A stretch of DNA of 64,000 nucleotides from NCBI RefSeq assembly GCF_013314895.1, contig NZ_JABTYE010000005.1, forward strand, positions 124,001-188,000, in the 5' to 3' direction. The DNA is from Cupriavidus gilardii (GTDB lineage: Bacteria > Pseudomonadota > Gammaproteobacteria > Burkholderiales > Burkholderiaceae). A program made the translations under genes and the position numbers. Below are positions 18,500 through 26,307 of this stretch, piece by piece. Within the stretch, counting starts at the first letter, position 1. The number at the start of each line of letters is the position of its first letter. The notes beneath the pieces were generated by a model. The model was given only the letters and a program-made list of their open reading frames with translations. It had not been told where the DNA came from and did no database searches.

Positions 18500-20332
18500 A
18501 TGGTACTGCGTCCCCCCTCGCACCAAGCGAGCTTGCGTACGACCGTCTGCGTGGTCGGCTCAGGGCCGGCCGGCATCACCTGCGCAAGGGAACTCGCCCG
18601 GCGCGGCATCGCCGTGATTCTCGTCGAAAGCGGCGGCGAGACCTTCCAGAACGACGCGCAGGCAATGTGCGATGCCGAGATCGCCGATGCGCGCCGCCAT
18701 GCCACGATGCAGGACGCCGTGCGACGCGCATTCGGCGGTACGTCCTGGCTCTGGGGCGGGCGCTGCATCCCGTTCGATCCGATCGATTTCGAGGCGCGCG
18801 ACTACGCGCCCGACACTGCCTGGCCGATCCGCTATGACGAGCTGCTGCCCTATTACGCCCGCGCCTGCGAATACACCAACTGCGGCCAACCCACCTTCAC
18901 GCTCGATCGCCTCGCCGCGGAATCGGCGAGCCGCCCCATCACCGCGCGCTTCCAGCCGGGCGACGTGATCGCCTCCGATCTGGAGCGCTGGAGCGGCGAA
19001 CCGAATTTTGCGCGCCGCTATCGCGACTGGTTCGAGCGCGATCCCACCGTGCAGCTGCTGCTCGGCGCCACCTGCGTCGATATCGAACCGAGCGCCGATC
19101 ATGAGCATGTCGCCAGCATCGTGGTGGCCCGCGGCACCGCGCGCACGCGCATCGTCGCCGACCACTTCGTGCTGGCCTGCGGCGGGCTCGAGGTGACGCG
19201 GCTGCTGCTGAACGTCAATGCGCGGCACGGCGACCGACTCGGCAATCGCAGCGGTCTGCTGGGACGGCATTACATGGGTCACATCTCCGGCAAGATTGCC
19301 AGCGTACGTTTCGACTCGGATGCGTCGCGCACCGTCTACCATTTCGAGCGCGACGCGCAGGGGTTTTATGCGCGCCGCCGCTTTACCGTGCCGGCCCGCG
19401 TGCAACGCGAACAGCGGCTGCTCAACACCGCGATGTGGCTCGACAACCATCCGCCCGCCGATCCCGCGCACGGCAACGGCATCCTGTCGTTCGCTTACCT
19501 CGCGCTGTGCACGCCGGTGATCAGCCGCTATCTGGCGCCGCCCGCGATCGCCAAGCTGGTGGCCAACGCCAGCGCGCGCAAGGACCGCGGCGCCCATGTC
19601 CGCAATGTCTGCAAGGACCTGGCCAAGATCGCGACCTTCGTGCCGCCCTTCGTCTATCGGCGCTATTTCGCACGGCCGCGGCTGCCCGGCTTCTTTCTGC
19701 CAAGCCCGAACAATGTCTATGCGCTGCACTATCATGCGGAGCAGTTGCCCTCGCGGGAAAGCCGCGTGACGCTGGCCGACAGCACCGACTGCCACGGCAT
19801 GCGCCGGCTGCGGATCGATCTGCGCTATCAGCAGGCCGATGCCGATTCGGTGGTCCGCTGCCACGCGTTGCTCGACCGGCATCTGCGCAAGACCGGTGCC
19901 GGCCGGCTGGACTACTGGATGCCGGAAGCCGAGCGCATCGACGCGGTGCTGGCCCAGGCGGCGGACGGCTTTCACCAGATCGGCACCGCGCGCATGGCGG
20001 CGCACTGGCGCGACGGCGTGGTGGACCCACGCTGCCGCGTGTTCGGCACCGACAATCTGTACGTGGCCAGCAGCGCAGTATTCCCGTCGTCGGGACAGGC
20101 CAACCCGACCCTGACCATCGTCGCGCTGTCGGCGCGCATTGCCGACGACATTGCGGCACAACTGGCGAACGAAGCGGCCAACGATGCGGTAAGCGATGCC
20201 GCGAACCGAAACGACGCTCGCATGACTAACGACATGGCGACCGACGTCACGCCCGTGGCGGCCCGGATCCCCTCTTCCGTCGAACCGCTCGACGAGCCCG
20301 TTGCCGTAGCGACCGCAGGAGCGCCAAGGTGA
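18500..20332 (+). CDS. GMC-family FAD-dependent oxidoreductase
   Basis: A 610-residue FAD oxidoreductase of the GMC type. The ADP-binding motif VCVVGSGPAGITCARE occurs at residues 16-31, FGGTSWLWGGRCIPFDPIDF follows, and the C-terminal GMC domain shows FHQIGTARMA (about 490-500) and SSGQANPTLTIVALSARIAD (about 530-550), where the usual catalytic His/Asn region lies. The tail is Ala/Asn/Asp-rich and probably disordered. The start at 18500 follows a GGAG; the frame is open back to 18317. Its stop overlaps the GTG of an aldo/keto reductase, so the two likely act in one pathway (alcohol/aldehyde or sugar oxidation-reduction). The substrate is unknown. Confidence 0.85.
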   Translation: MVLRPPSHQASLRTTVCVVGSGPAGITCARELARRGIAVILVESGGETFQNDAQAMCDAEIADARRHATMQDAVRRAFGGTSWLWGGRCIPFDPIDFEARDYAPDTAWPIRYDELLPYYARACEYTNCGQPTFTLDRLAAESASRPITARFQPGDVIASDLERWSGEPNFARRYRDWFERDPTVQLLLGATCVDIEPSADHEHVASIVVARGTARTRIVADHFVLACGGLEVTRLLLNVNARHGDRLGNRSGLLGRHYMGHISGKIASVRFDSDASRTVYHFERDAQGFYARRRFTVPARVQREQRLLNTAMWLDNHPPADPAHGNGILSFAYLALCTPVISRYLAPPAIAKLVANASARKDRGAHVRNVCKDLAKIATFVPPFVYRRYFARPRLPGFFLPSPNNVYALHYHAEQLPSRESRVTLADSTDCHGMRRLRIDLRYQQADADSVVRCHALLDRHLRKTGAGRLDYWMPEAERIDAVLAQAADGFHQIGTARMAAHWRDGVVDPRCRVFGTDNLYVASSAVFPSSGQANPTLTIVALSARIADDIAAQLANEAANDAVSDAANRNDARMTNDMATDVTPVAARIPSSVEPLDEPVAVATAGAPR

Positions 20333-21318
20333 GTGAGCATTCCAAGGAACTGTCTGGACGATTGGGCTTCGGTTGTGCTCCCATGCTGGGCCGGGTGGGC
20401 AGGAAGGAATCGCTGCGGGCGTTGGCGATCGCATACGATAACGGCATCCGCCACTTCGACGTCGCCCGTTCCTATGGCTTCGGCGAGGCGGAGGCGCTGC
20501 TCGGCGAATTCCTGGCCGGCAAGCGCCAGCACGTGACGATCACCAGCAAGTTCGGCGTGGTGCCGCCGCGCAATACCCGCGCGCTCAGCCTGGCCAAGAG
20601 CCTCGCCCGCGGCTGGCTCAAGCGCATGCCCGGCGGCCGCCGCATGGTTCATGCCGCCTCGCGCGTTGCGCTGTCGCAGCGCAACTACGAGGTCGGCTAT
20701 GCGCGCAGCTGCCTGGAGCAATCGCTGCGCCAATTGCGCAGCGAGCGCATCGACTACTACCTGATCCACGAGCCGCATTCGCCCGAGGTGCTGACCGACG
20801 AACTGCAGCGCTTCCTGGACGACGCGCAGCGCGACGGCAAGATCGGCCAGTGGGGCGTGACGATCGATTCGCCGCAGATCATGGCAACCCCGCTTGCGCA
20901 GCAGGCGCCGGCATGGCTGTTCGAGGCCAACCTGAACGTGCTCGACCGCCTGCATGCCGGCATGGGCGCCGGGCGGCAGCGCTTTCTGTCGCGGCCCTAT
21001 GGCGGCGGGCCCGACAGCCTGGCAGGCAGCGCGGCCAGCCGGCCGGTGCGCGAGGCCGTCAGCAAGCTCGGACTGGACGATCTGACCGAGCAGGAACTGG
21101 CGATGCATTTCGCGCTAAGCCTTGCCGGCGAGCACGGCATCGTCATCACCTCGATGTTTTCCGAGCAGCATATCCGCCAGAACCTGGAACTGCTGGAGCG
21201 GTATCGCGCGCTCGGCGAGCGCGGGCGCGCGCTGGCGTCCGCCATTCTCGGCGGCGATTCGCCGCGGCCTTGCCGGAACGGGCCCTGCACCGGCATGCCC
21301 GAACGCGAGCCGGCATGA
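20329..21318 (+). CDS. Aldo/keto reductase
   Basis: A 329-residue NAD(P)H-dependent aldo/keto reductase. The catalytic tetrad is visible: D44 and Y49 in HFDVARSYGFGEAE, K74 in ITSKFGVV and H147 in YYLIHEPH. The GTG start overlaps the GMC oxidoreductase stop by 4 bp (GTGA), which decides the start and implies translational coupling. The C-terminus beyond about residue 305 is Pro/Gly-rich and lacks the usual ending. The reaction is not identifiable. Confidence 0.85.
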   Translation: MSEHSKELSGRLGFGCAPMLGRVGRKESLRALAIAYDNGIRHFDVARSYGFGEAEALLGEFLAGKRQHVTITSKFGVVPPRNTRALSLAKSLARGWLKRMPGGRRMVHAASRVALSQRNYEVGYARSCLEQSLRQLRSERIDYYLIHEPHSPEVLTDELQRFLDDAQRDGKIGQWGVTIDSPQIMATPLAQQAPAWLFEANLNVLDRLHAGMGAGRQRFLSRPYGGGPDSLAGSAASRPVREAVSKLGLDDLTEQELAMHFALSLAGEHGIVITSMFSEQHIRQNLELLERYRALGERGRALASAILGGDSPRPCRNGPCTGMPEREPA

Positions 21319-21388
21319 AGCCGTGATGGGCCGCTGATCGGGCGCCGATATTGCGCTGAACGTGCGCCGATGGTGATTTTTCGGTGGG

Positions 21389-21436
21389 CCGATCGACGCG
21401 CCGATCGACCCGCCGATCGACCCGCCGATCCGCCCG
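21389..21436. repeat. 12-bp tandem repeat between convergent genes
   Basis: Four units of CCGATCGACCCG (two perfect, two with one or two changes) lie between the aldo/keto reductase and the next minus-strand gene. No terminator is evident in the same gap. Confidence 0.88.
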
Positions 21437-21441
21437 CCGAA

Positions 21442-21720
21442 TCAGGACGCCGGGGTGAACGGGTCCGTTGGCGTGGCGGGATTGTCGGACAGATCGAATT
21501 CGTCGCGCACCTTGTCGACCACGGCCCGGATCGCGCGCTCATGGCCGCGGACATGGCCGAAGCCCTGCATATCCCAGTTGCGCCCGCGCGCGTCGCGCGG
21601 ATGCGGCTGCGGCACGGGCACCCGCACCTTCAGACCTTCGTCGACGATTTCATCGAGCCGCTGGATACGGCGGCTCACTTCATCCTGCAGCGCACGTGCG
21701 GGCCGTTCGCGCTTGGCCAT
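21442..21720 (-). CDS. Small conserved-looking hypothetical protein (92 aa)
   Basis: An unrecognised soluble 92-residue protein, basic at the N-terminus (MAKRERPARAL) with a predicted long helix (QDEVSRRIQRLDEIVDEGL) and an acidic C-terminal half ending in a Pro/Thr tail. The start at 21720 is supported by GGGAGAG about seven bases upstream; the frame continues upstream but with non-coding composition. It is divergent from the DUF1232 gene. I do not know its function. Confidence 0.7.
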   Translation of the reverse strand: MAKRERPARALQDEVSRRIQRLDEIVDEGLKVRVPVPQPHPRDARGRNWDMQGFGHVRGHERAIRAVVDKVRDEFDLSDNPATPTDPFTPAS

Positions 21721-21839
21721 GATGTTCTCTCCCGTGACCTCGATGCGAGGCATGCTAGCATGCGCGCTGCCGCGCCAACGTGCGGTATCCGCTCCAGCGC
21801 CACGGCTTCCCCGGCATCCCGCCATCCCGACATCCCGCC

Positions 21840-22220
21840 ATGTTCCAGACCTTGCGTGCGTGGGCCGCACGACTGCGACGCGACGTGCTGACGCTCTGGT
21901 TCGCTTGCCGCCACCCTGCAACGCCGTGGCTGACCCGCGGACTGTGCGCGCTGATCGTCGCCTATGCGTTCAGTCCCATCGACCTGATTCCGGACTTCGT
22001 GCCGGTGCTCGGCTACCTCGACGAGATCGTCCTGCTGCCTGCGCTGATCTGGTGCGCGCTGCGCACCCTGCCTGCTCCCCTTGCCCACTCCTGCCGCGCC
22101 CAGGCGCAGCGCTGGCTCGACGAACGGCGCGGCAAGCCACGAAACTATTGGGGCGCGGCCATCGTGGTGGCGCTGTGGCTGGCGGCGGCACTGCTCGCAT
22201 GGCGGTGGTGGCGCGGCTGA
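21840..22220 (+). CDS. DUF1232 (YkvA-like) membrane protein
   Basis: A 126-residue protein with the DUF1232 signature AYAFSPIDLIPDFVPVLGYL followed by DEIVLLPALIWCAL, and a second hydrophobic C-terminal segment (GAAIVVALWLAAALLAWRWW). Probably an inner-membrane protein with two or three segments; family function unknown. No Shine-Dalgarno is seen; the ATG at 21840 is preceded by short CATCCCG-type repeats. Divergent from the 92-aa gene. Confidence 0.85.
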   Translation: MFQTLRAWAARLRRDVLTLWFACRHPATPWLTRGLCALIVAYAFSPIDLIPDFVPVLGYLDEIVLLPALIWCALRTLPAPLAHSCRAQAQRWLDERRGKPRNYWGAAIVVALWLAAALLAWRWWRG

Positions 22221-22340
22221 CGCGACCGGTCCCGCTTCGCGCCAGTCCCCCTGTCGGACAGCCACCGATACCACACGCCTCGCCCCCGCTCTAGAAAGGA
22301 AGAAAGTCTCCAACCAGGTTACCAACCACGAGGTGCCACC

Positions 22341-22565
22341 ATGGCAGGACGCAATATCCATGTGACGCCGCATGGCAGCGGCTGGAACGTCAGCCGCGAA
22401 GGCGAACCGCAAGCCAGTTCGCATCACGACACGCAGGAAGAAGCGATCGAAGTCGCCACCGATGCGGCGCGGCGCGACCGCGTCGAATTGCTGGTACACG
22501 GCCGCGATGGGCAGATCCGCATGCGCAACAGCTTCGGCCACGATCCGGCGGCGTCCAAAGGATGA
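22341..22565 (+). CDS. DUF2188 protein (first of three)
   Basis: A 74-residue DUF2188 protein: IHVTPHGSGWNVSREGE at the N-terminus, a helix TQEEAIEVATDAARRD and the C-terminal motif VELLVHGRDGQIRMRNSFG. Members are small soluble proteins of unknown function. A GAGGT site lies upstream of the ATG. It starts a run of three genes with the same domain. Confidence 0.88.
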   Translation: MAGRNIHVTPHGSGWNVSREGEPQASSHHDTQEEAIEVATDAARRDRVELLVHGRDGQIRMRNSFGHDPAASKG

Positions 22566-22641
22566 CGTAGGACGAACTCGCATACTGGCTGCCATCGCGA
22601 TGCACTACGATGCAGATTCCCTCCGCTCTCGACCGAAGACC

Positions 22642-22851
22642 ATGCCACGCAACTTCGTATTGAAAGCCACCCATACCGGATGGGAATTGTCCGTCGAAGG
22701 CCAGGCGCAATCGATCCTGCGCTACGACGGACGCGATGACGCGCTGCAGCTCGCCATGGCCGCCGCCCGGCGGCGCGGCGTAGGCCTGCTGGTCCAGGAA
22801 GCCGACGGCGAGATCCGCCGCCTCACCGAACAGGAAAGCCTTGCGGCTTGA
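22642..22851 (+). CDS. DUF2188-like protein (second of three, diverged)
   Basis: A 69-residue protein with the same layout as its neighbours: FVLKATHTGWELSVEGQ, then a helix with DDALQLAMAAARRR and VGLLVQEADGEIRRLTEQE. The terminal RNSFG-type motif has been replaced by LTEQES, so it is a diverged paralog. The ATG at 22642 has only a weak purine-rich site (CCGAAGACC). It lies 76 bp after the first DUF2188 gene. Confidence 0.75.
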   Translation: MPRNFVLKATHTGWELSVEGQAQSILRYDGRDDALQLAMAAARRRGVGLLVQEADGEIRRLTEQESLAA

Positions 22852-22909
22852 TCCCCGGCAGGCAGCGGAGGCACCGCCAACGCCGCCTGCCGGGGAATGG
22901 AAAACAGCC

Positions 22910-23167
22910 ATGAATCGTACCGTCCACGTCTTGCCTGCCGACCACGGATGGGCGGTGACCGTCGAAGATACCGACGGCGCCACCTCGCACTATCCATCGC
23001 AGGAAGAGGCCATCGCGGCCGGACGCGAAAAAGCGAGCAAGGACAAGGTCGAACTGGTGATTCACGGGCCCGATGGGCAGATCCAGCAGCGCACGCGCTA
23101 TGACCGCGGCGATGGCCACGGCCATGAAGGGGATGCGGGCGACGGTGGTGGCGACGGCGGCGATTGA
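22910..23167 (+). CDS. DUF2188 protein (third of three)
   Basis: An 85-residue DUF2188 protein: VHVLPADHGWAVTVEDTDG, SQEEAIAAGREKASKDK, then VELVIHGPDGQIQQRTRYDR, followed by a Gly/Asp/His-rich tail (GHGHEGDAGDGGGDGGD) absent from the other two. It begins 58 bp after the second paralog, so the three may be one transcript. Function unknown. Confidence 0.85.
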   Translation: MNRTVHVLPADHGWAVTVEDTDGATSHYPSQEEAIAAGREKASKDKVELVIHGPDGQIQQRTRYDRGDGHGHEGDAGDGGGDGGD

Positions 23168-23236
23168 CTCGCCGCGAGGAAGATTGCGTCGCCCCTGCTA
23201 TGATCGGCCGCGCGACAACAAGCCATCCGAATACCC

Positions 23237-23851
23237 ATGTCGAGCACCGACACCGAGAAGATCGACCATCGCAGTCAAAAGGAAAGAATGCTTGCCGGCG
23301 ATCTCTATATCGCCGAAGACCCTGAACTACAGGCCGCATCGCGCCGCGCCTATCGCCTGTCGCGCGAATACGAGACGCGCTATGCCGTCGATCTCGACAG
23401 CGCACAGCAGGTCCTGCACGAAATGCTTGGCGCCGTCGGACCGGACGTCAATATCAAGCCGCCGCTTTACGTCGACTACGGCAAACACATCACCGTCGGC
23501 GCACGTACCTTCGTCAATTACGGACTGATGGCACTGGACGTCGCGCCGATCACGATCGGCGAAGACGTACAGATCGGGCCCAATGTGCAATTGCTGACGC
23601 CGACACACCCGGTCGATCCGGAACTACGGCGGCAGAAGTACGAAGCGGCCAAACCTATCGTGATCGGCAACAACGTCTGGCTCGGCGGCGGCGCCATCGT
23701 GCTCGCGGGCGTGACGATCGGCGAGAACAGCGTCATCGGCGCAGGCGCGGTGGTCACACGCGATGTTCCGCCGAATGTGGTCGCGGTCGGCAACCCGGCG
23801 CGCGTGATCCGCGAGATCAAGCAGCCAGCGAACGACGACACCGAGGCATGA
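23237..23851 (+). CDS. maa: Sugar O-acetyltransferase (maltose acetyltransferase family)
   Basis: A 204-residue hexapeptide-repeat acetyltransferase of the Maa/LacA/NodL family, transferring acetyl from acetyl-CoA to a sugar hydroxyl in the cytosol. The N-terminal helical Maa domain (KERMLAGDLYIAEDPELQ) is followed by the left-handed beta-helix with ITIGEDVQIGPNVQLLTPTH (the histidine is the likely catalytic base), GNNVWLGGGAIVLAGVTIGE and NSVIGAGAVVTRDVPPNVVA. Its true acceptor is unknown. A GNAT gene follows 31 bp downstream. Confidence 0.92.
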   Translation: MSSTDTEKIDHRSQKERMLAGDLYIAEDPELQAASRRAYRLSREYETRYAVDLDSAQQVLHEMLGAVGPDVNIKPPLYVDYGKHITVGARTFVNYGLMALDVAPITIGEDVQIGPNVQLLTPTHPVDPELRRQKYEAAKPIVIGNNVWLGGGAIVLAGVTIGENSVIGAGAVVTRDVPPNVVAVGNPARVIREIKQPANDDTEA

Positions 23852-23882
23852 TGACTTCGCGCGCTTGCAGCATGCGTCGACC

Positions 23883-24443
23883 ATGGCGCCGCTGATCCGT
23901 CCCGCGCTAACCAGCGACGCGGCATCGCTGCCGGACATCGAACGCTCCGCCGCAGCGCTGTTCAGAACCGTGCCGGCATTGGCATGGATTGCCGACGACG
24001 ACGTCCTCTCGACGGACGTCCACCTTCGCTTCATTGCCGCGGGCACCGCGTGGGTTGCGGTGGATGACACCGGCAAGGTGCGGGGCTTCGTCAGCGCCGA
24101 GCGGTTCGGGCAAGCACTGCATATCTGGGAACTTGCCGTCCATCGCGATTGCCAGGGCCAGGGCTGGGGCCGCGCCCTGGTCTCAGAGGCCATTGCGCAT
24201 GCGCGTCGGCAACAGTTGTCGGCGGTCACGCTGACCACATTCCGCGATCTCCCTTGGAACGGGCCCTTCTACCGACAGCTGGGATTCGACGCGATCGAAG
24301 GCGACACACTGGACGAACGGCTCACCGCCGTGCTCGAGCACGAACGCGAACTCGGCTTGCCGGTGCACCTGCGCTGCGCAATGCGCCTCGCGCTGGACGT
24401 GTGCCGCCCGGGCAATGATGCCGCCCCGCCGGCATCGCCGTAG
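23883..24443 (+). CDS. GNAT-family N-acetyltransferase
   Basis: A 186-residue GNAT protein. The acetyl-CoA pyrophosphate-binding loop CQGQGWGRALVSEAIAHARR is preceded by ALHIWELAVHRD, and the C-terminal part has the GNAT pattern NGPFYRQLGFDAIEG. I chose the ATG at 23883; a TTG six codons upstream is also possible, and neither has a clear Shine-Dalgarno. Substrate unknown. Confidence 0.85.
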   Translation: MAPLIRPALTSDAASLPDIERSAAALFRTVPALAWIADDDVLSTDVHLRFIAAGTAWVAVDDTGKVRGFVSAERFGQALHIWELAVHRDCQGQGWGRALVSEAIAHARRQQLSAVTLTTFRDLPWNGPFYRQLGFDAIEGDTLDERLTAVLEHERELGLPVHLRCAMRLALDVCRPGNDAAPPASP

Positions 24444-24464
24444 AATCGCCGATATTCCAACTCG

Positions 24465-24911
24465 ATGAGACTTCGTATGGCACGACCGAACCGACTGCAT
24501 CGCGCCCTGCTGGCCACCCTCTTCGCGATGGCCGCTTGTCCTGCCGTCGCCCAGGACAACAGTCCGTTGAACGACTCGCAACGGCAGGCGCTCGATCGTG
24601 CCATCGACACCCTGCGCACGCCCGCGGACCGCAATGTCGCCAGCCAATGGAGCGACGCCAAGAAAGTCGCCGAAGTCATGTGCCGCCCGTTGGCCCTGCA
24701 GGAACTGAAGCGCACCGACGCCAAGGTCGATCGCGTATTCCTTGGCGACGACACGCCGCAAAGCCTGACCTTGAAGGGCAATACCGTCCTCGAAGGAAGC
24801 GGCCAGGCCCGCAGCCGCGGGGGATGGCGAAATTTCACCTTCACCTGTGCACTCGACCCGGAAACGGCACGAGCCAGATCCTTCGAGGCGAAGTTCCATG
24901 TCGGCAAGTAG
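24465..24911 (+). CDS. Secreted DUF930 domain protein
   Basis: A 148-residue protein with an N-terminal Sec signal (RLHRALLATLFAMAACPAVA, cleavage predicted before QDNS), then the DUF930 region with KVAEVMCRPLALQELKRTDA, DRVFLGDD and WRNFTFTCALDPETARARSF. The two cysteines (in VMCRP and TFTCAL) could form a disulfide in the periplasm. Function unknown. A second in-frame ATG at 24477 is possible. The gene is convergent with the small RNA downstream. Confidence 0.8.
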   Translation: MRLRMARPNRLHRALLATLFAMAACPAVAQDNSPLNDSQRQALDRAIDTLRTPADRNVASQWSDAKKVAEVMCRPLALQELKRTDAKVDRVFLGDDTPQSLTLKGNTVLEGSGQARSRGGWRNFTFTCALDPETARARSFEAKFHVGK

Positions 24912-24949
24912 AGCGGCGGTAGCGGAACGAGATAGCGCCTCGAACAACG

Positions 24950-24981
24950 AAAAAAGCCCGATGCCAACGAAGGCATCGGGC
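24950..24981 (-). terminator. Terminator of small RNA copy A
   Basis: Read on the minus strand: perfect 10-bp stem GCCCGATGCC/GGCATCGGGC, 6-base loop, then six U residues. Confidence 0.9.
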
Positions 24982-25113
24982 AAATGCAACCGACTAGGAA
25001 ATAGGCTCAGACGAGGCACGGTGACCGGTGCAACGCCGCTGATGGGGGCACCGACGTGTTACCGGCCTAGGCACCTCGTCCTCGCCTGGCAATACCTTAG
25101 TTCCAGCGCGCCC
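24950..25113 (-). ncRNA. Candidate structured small RNA, copy A
   Basis: On the minus strand a conserved block, TACAGAAC-N4-AGCCCG then TTTTCAGTATGA, could supply the promoter; the transcript would start near 25113 and end at the perfect terminator at 24950-24981. Compared with copy B, the terminator stem changes from GATACC/GGTATC to GATGCC/GGCATC, a compensatory A-T to G-C switch, showing selection on RNA structure. A hairpin around CCCCCATCAGCGGC and the unpaired-looking block CCTATTTCCTAGTCGG are shared. From memory it may match the Rfam family called Betaproteobacteria toxic small RNA, but this is unverified. The 5' end is an estimate. Confidence 0.6.
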
Positions 25114-25363
25114 CGCGTCATACTGAAAACGGGCTCGGTTCTGTAGACAACCGACGGCGTCGATGGACGCGCCCGACCATGACCGTCCAATCGTCGCGAA
25201 AAGGACGTGCCGAGCTCCAACGGCACGGGCCCTCTGACGAAGGCTCCTCTAGTGGAGGTCGGAGGGCTCAGCATCGGATCCGAAAGAAGGTAACTCGATT
25301 ACGACAGAAGCGGCGCTGACTGATGGCGTAATGGCTCCCCGGCCTTTTTTCCAAGGAGGAGAT

Positions 25364-25597
25364 ATGCCATTCTGCAACGACACGCGCTATTTCACGCAAG
25401 AGGAAGACCCCGCCTACGAGCTCGTGCTCGCTCCGGGCGCCCAGGCCCCGTACTCAGGCATCTACCGGTGCGAGGGCTGCGGTTCGAGCGCCGTCTCGGC
25501 TCGTGAACATCCCTTGCCACCGCCGAACCACCATGTTCATGGGGTGCTGCAGGGACACATTCGCTGGCGGCTGATCGCGCGAACGACTCACCCGTAA
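25364..25597 (+). CDS. Small putative zinc-ribbon protein (77 aa)
   Basis: A 77-residue soluble protein between the two small-RNA copies. The start is fixed by a near-perfect Shine-Dalgarno (AAGGAGGAG) before ATG 25364. The centre reads GIYRCEGCGSSA, a CxxC knuckle, followed by EHPLPPPNHHVHG, so a Cys2-His2-type metal site is possible; the C-terminus is GHIRWRLIART. Similar short proteins with a CxxC and an LPPP-HH motif exist in proteobacteria, but I cannot name a function. A bidirectional terminator follows 42 bp downstream. Confidence 0.75.
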   Translation: MPFCNDTRYFTQEEDPAYELVLAPGAQAPYSGIYRCEGCGSSAVSAREHPLPPPNHHVHGVLQGHIRWRLIARTTHP

Positions 25598-25638
25598 TTT
25601 CCGATGCCCGCTTTTGATTGATTTATCCGGCCGGTACG

Positions 25639-25669
25639 AAAACGCCCGATGACCCTCATCGGGCGTTTT
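25639..25669. terminator. Bidirectional intrinsic terminator
   Basis: Perfect 10-bp stem CGCCCGATGA/TCATCGGGCG with a CCC loop, flanked by AAAA on the left and TTTT on the right. It ends the zinc-ribbon gene and may also stop minus-strand transcripts. Confidence 0.88.
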
Positions 25670-25745
25670 GCATTCGAGCCTCAGGAGTACGCTCGCCATC
25701 GGCGGTACCAACGACAACCTTGCTCGGGACGGCTTGCGCGCAATG

Positions 25746-25777
25746 AAAAAAGCCCGATACCAATGAAGGTATCGGGC
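25746..25777 (-). terminator. Terminator of small RNA copy B
   Basis: On the minus strand: stem GCCCGATACC/GGTATCGGGC, 6-base loop, then six U residues; same architecture as copy A with a compensated base pair. Confidence 0.9.
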
Positions 25778-25910
25778 AAATGCAACCGACTAGGAAATAG
25801 GCTCGGACGAGACGCGGTGACCGGCGCGTTGCCGCTGATGGGGGCAGCGGCATTGTTGCCGTCCAACGCATCCCGCCCTTGCCTGCCGATACATTAGTAG
25901 CAGCCTGCTG
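25746..25910 (-). ncRNA. Candidate structured small RNA, copy B
   Basis: Second copy of the element described at 24950-25113. The minus-strand block TACAGAAG-N4-AGCCCG then TTTTCAGTATGA precedes the transcript, which ends at 25746-25777. A 7-bp stem GCCGCTG/CAGCGGC around CCCCCAT is perfect here and has one mismatch in copy A. The 40 bases before the terminator are almost identical in the two copies. The start position is estimated. Confidence 0.6.
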
Positions 25911-26017
25911 CCGCTCATACTGAAAACGGGCTGGCTTCTGTAGATTACCGACGGCCTGGGCGGGAGCGCGCGGCCACGACGGGCACATCATCGCGAAGAG
26001 GACATACCAGTCCACAA

Positions 26018-26054
26018 CAAAAAGCCCGCGTGGCTGTGACCACGCGGGCTTTTC
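26018..26054. terminator. Bidirectional intrinsic terminator
   Basis: Stem AAAAGCCCGCGTGG/CCACGCGGGCTTTT around CTGTGA. On the minus strand it ends the 76-aa gene at 26077-26307. Confidence 0.88.
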
Positions 26055-26076
26055 ATCTCGCTTCCCTACTGCGGTG

Positions 26077-26307
26077 CTACTCGTCTTCCAACGCTGAAAT
26101 CAAGGCGTCCGCGTACTGAACGGCTCGCTTGGCGGCAGCCGCGACTTCCATTTCTCCCGACATGCTCGTGACCAATCCCTGCATCGCCAAAGCGGCCAAA
26201 TGCACTCGCTGGCTTGTCGACGAAGCGCCGTAGTACGACATGTCGTCGAGACGCTCGACGACCTCTCTCAGATGCTTGACCAGCTCTTGCGAATGGCTTG
26301 CGTCCAT
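26077..26307 (-). CDS. Unknown small helical protein (76 aa)
   Basis: A 76-residue acidic, mostly helical protein (LVKHLREVVERLDDMSYYG, then AALAMQGLVTSMSGEMEVAA and a C-terminal LISALEDE). The strong Shine-Dalgarno GGAGG six bases before the ATG and the terminator just downstream make a real gene likely. I do not recognise the family. The 334 bp to its right (26308-26641) contain no gene or repeat that I can support. Confidence 0.65.
   Translation of the reverse strand: MDASHSQELVKHLREVVERLDDMSYYGASSTSQRVHLAALAMQGLVTSMSGEMEVAAAAKRAVQYADALISALEDE

Larger units (their letters stand above)
24945..25218. repeat. Duplicated ~270-bp unit, copy A
   Basis: Aligns by eye along its length with 25741-26013. 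The most conserved blocks are the terminator, the adjoining 40 bases, CCCCCATCAGCGGC (minus strand) and an AGCCCGTTTTCAGTATGA block (minus strand). The copies are diverged, so the duplication is old. Confidence 0.8.
25741..26013. repeat. Duplicated ~270-bp unit, copy B
   Basis: Homolog of 24945-25218 in the same orientation, starting about 796 bp to the right. Similarity extends beyond the RNA to the block ATCATCGCGAAGAGGACATA near its right end (ATCGTCGCGAAAAGGACGTG in copy A). Confidence 0.8.

Noticed and set aside
24960..25866. Shared minus-strand peptide of the type LFPSRLHLPD in both RNA copies
   Set aside because: The reading frames have no consistent start or ribosome site, and the conserved bases are explained by the terminator stem and the RNA.
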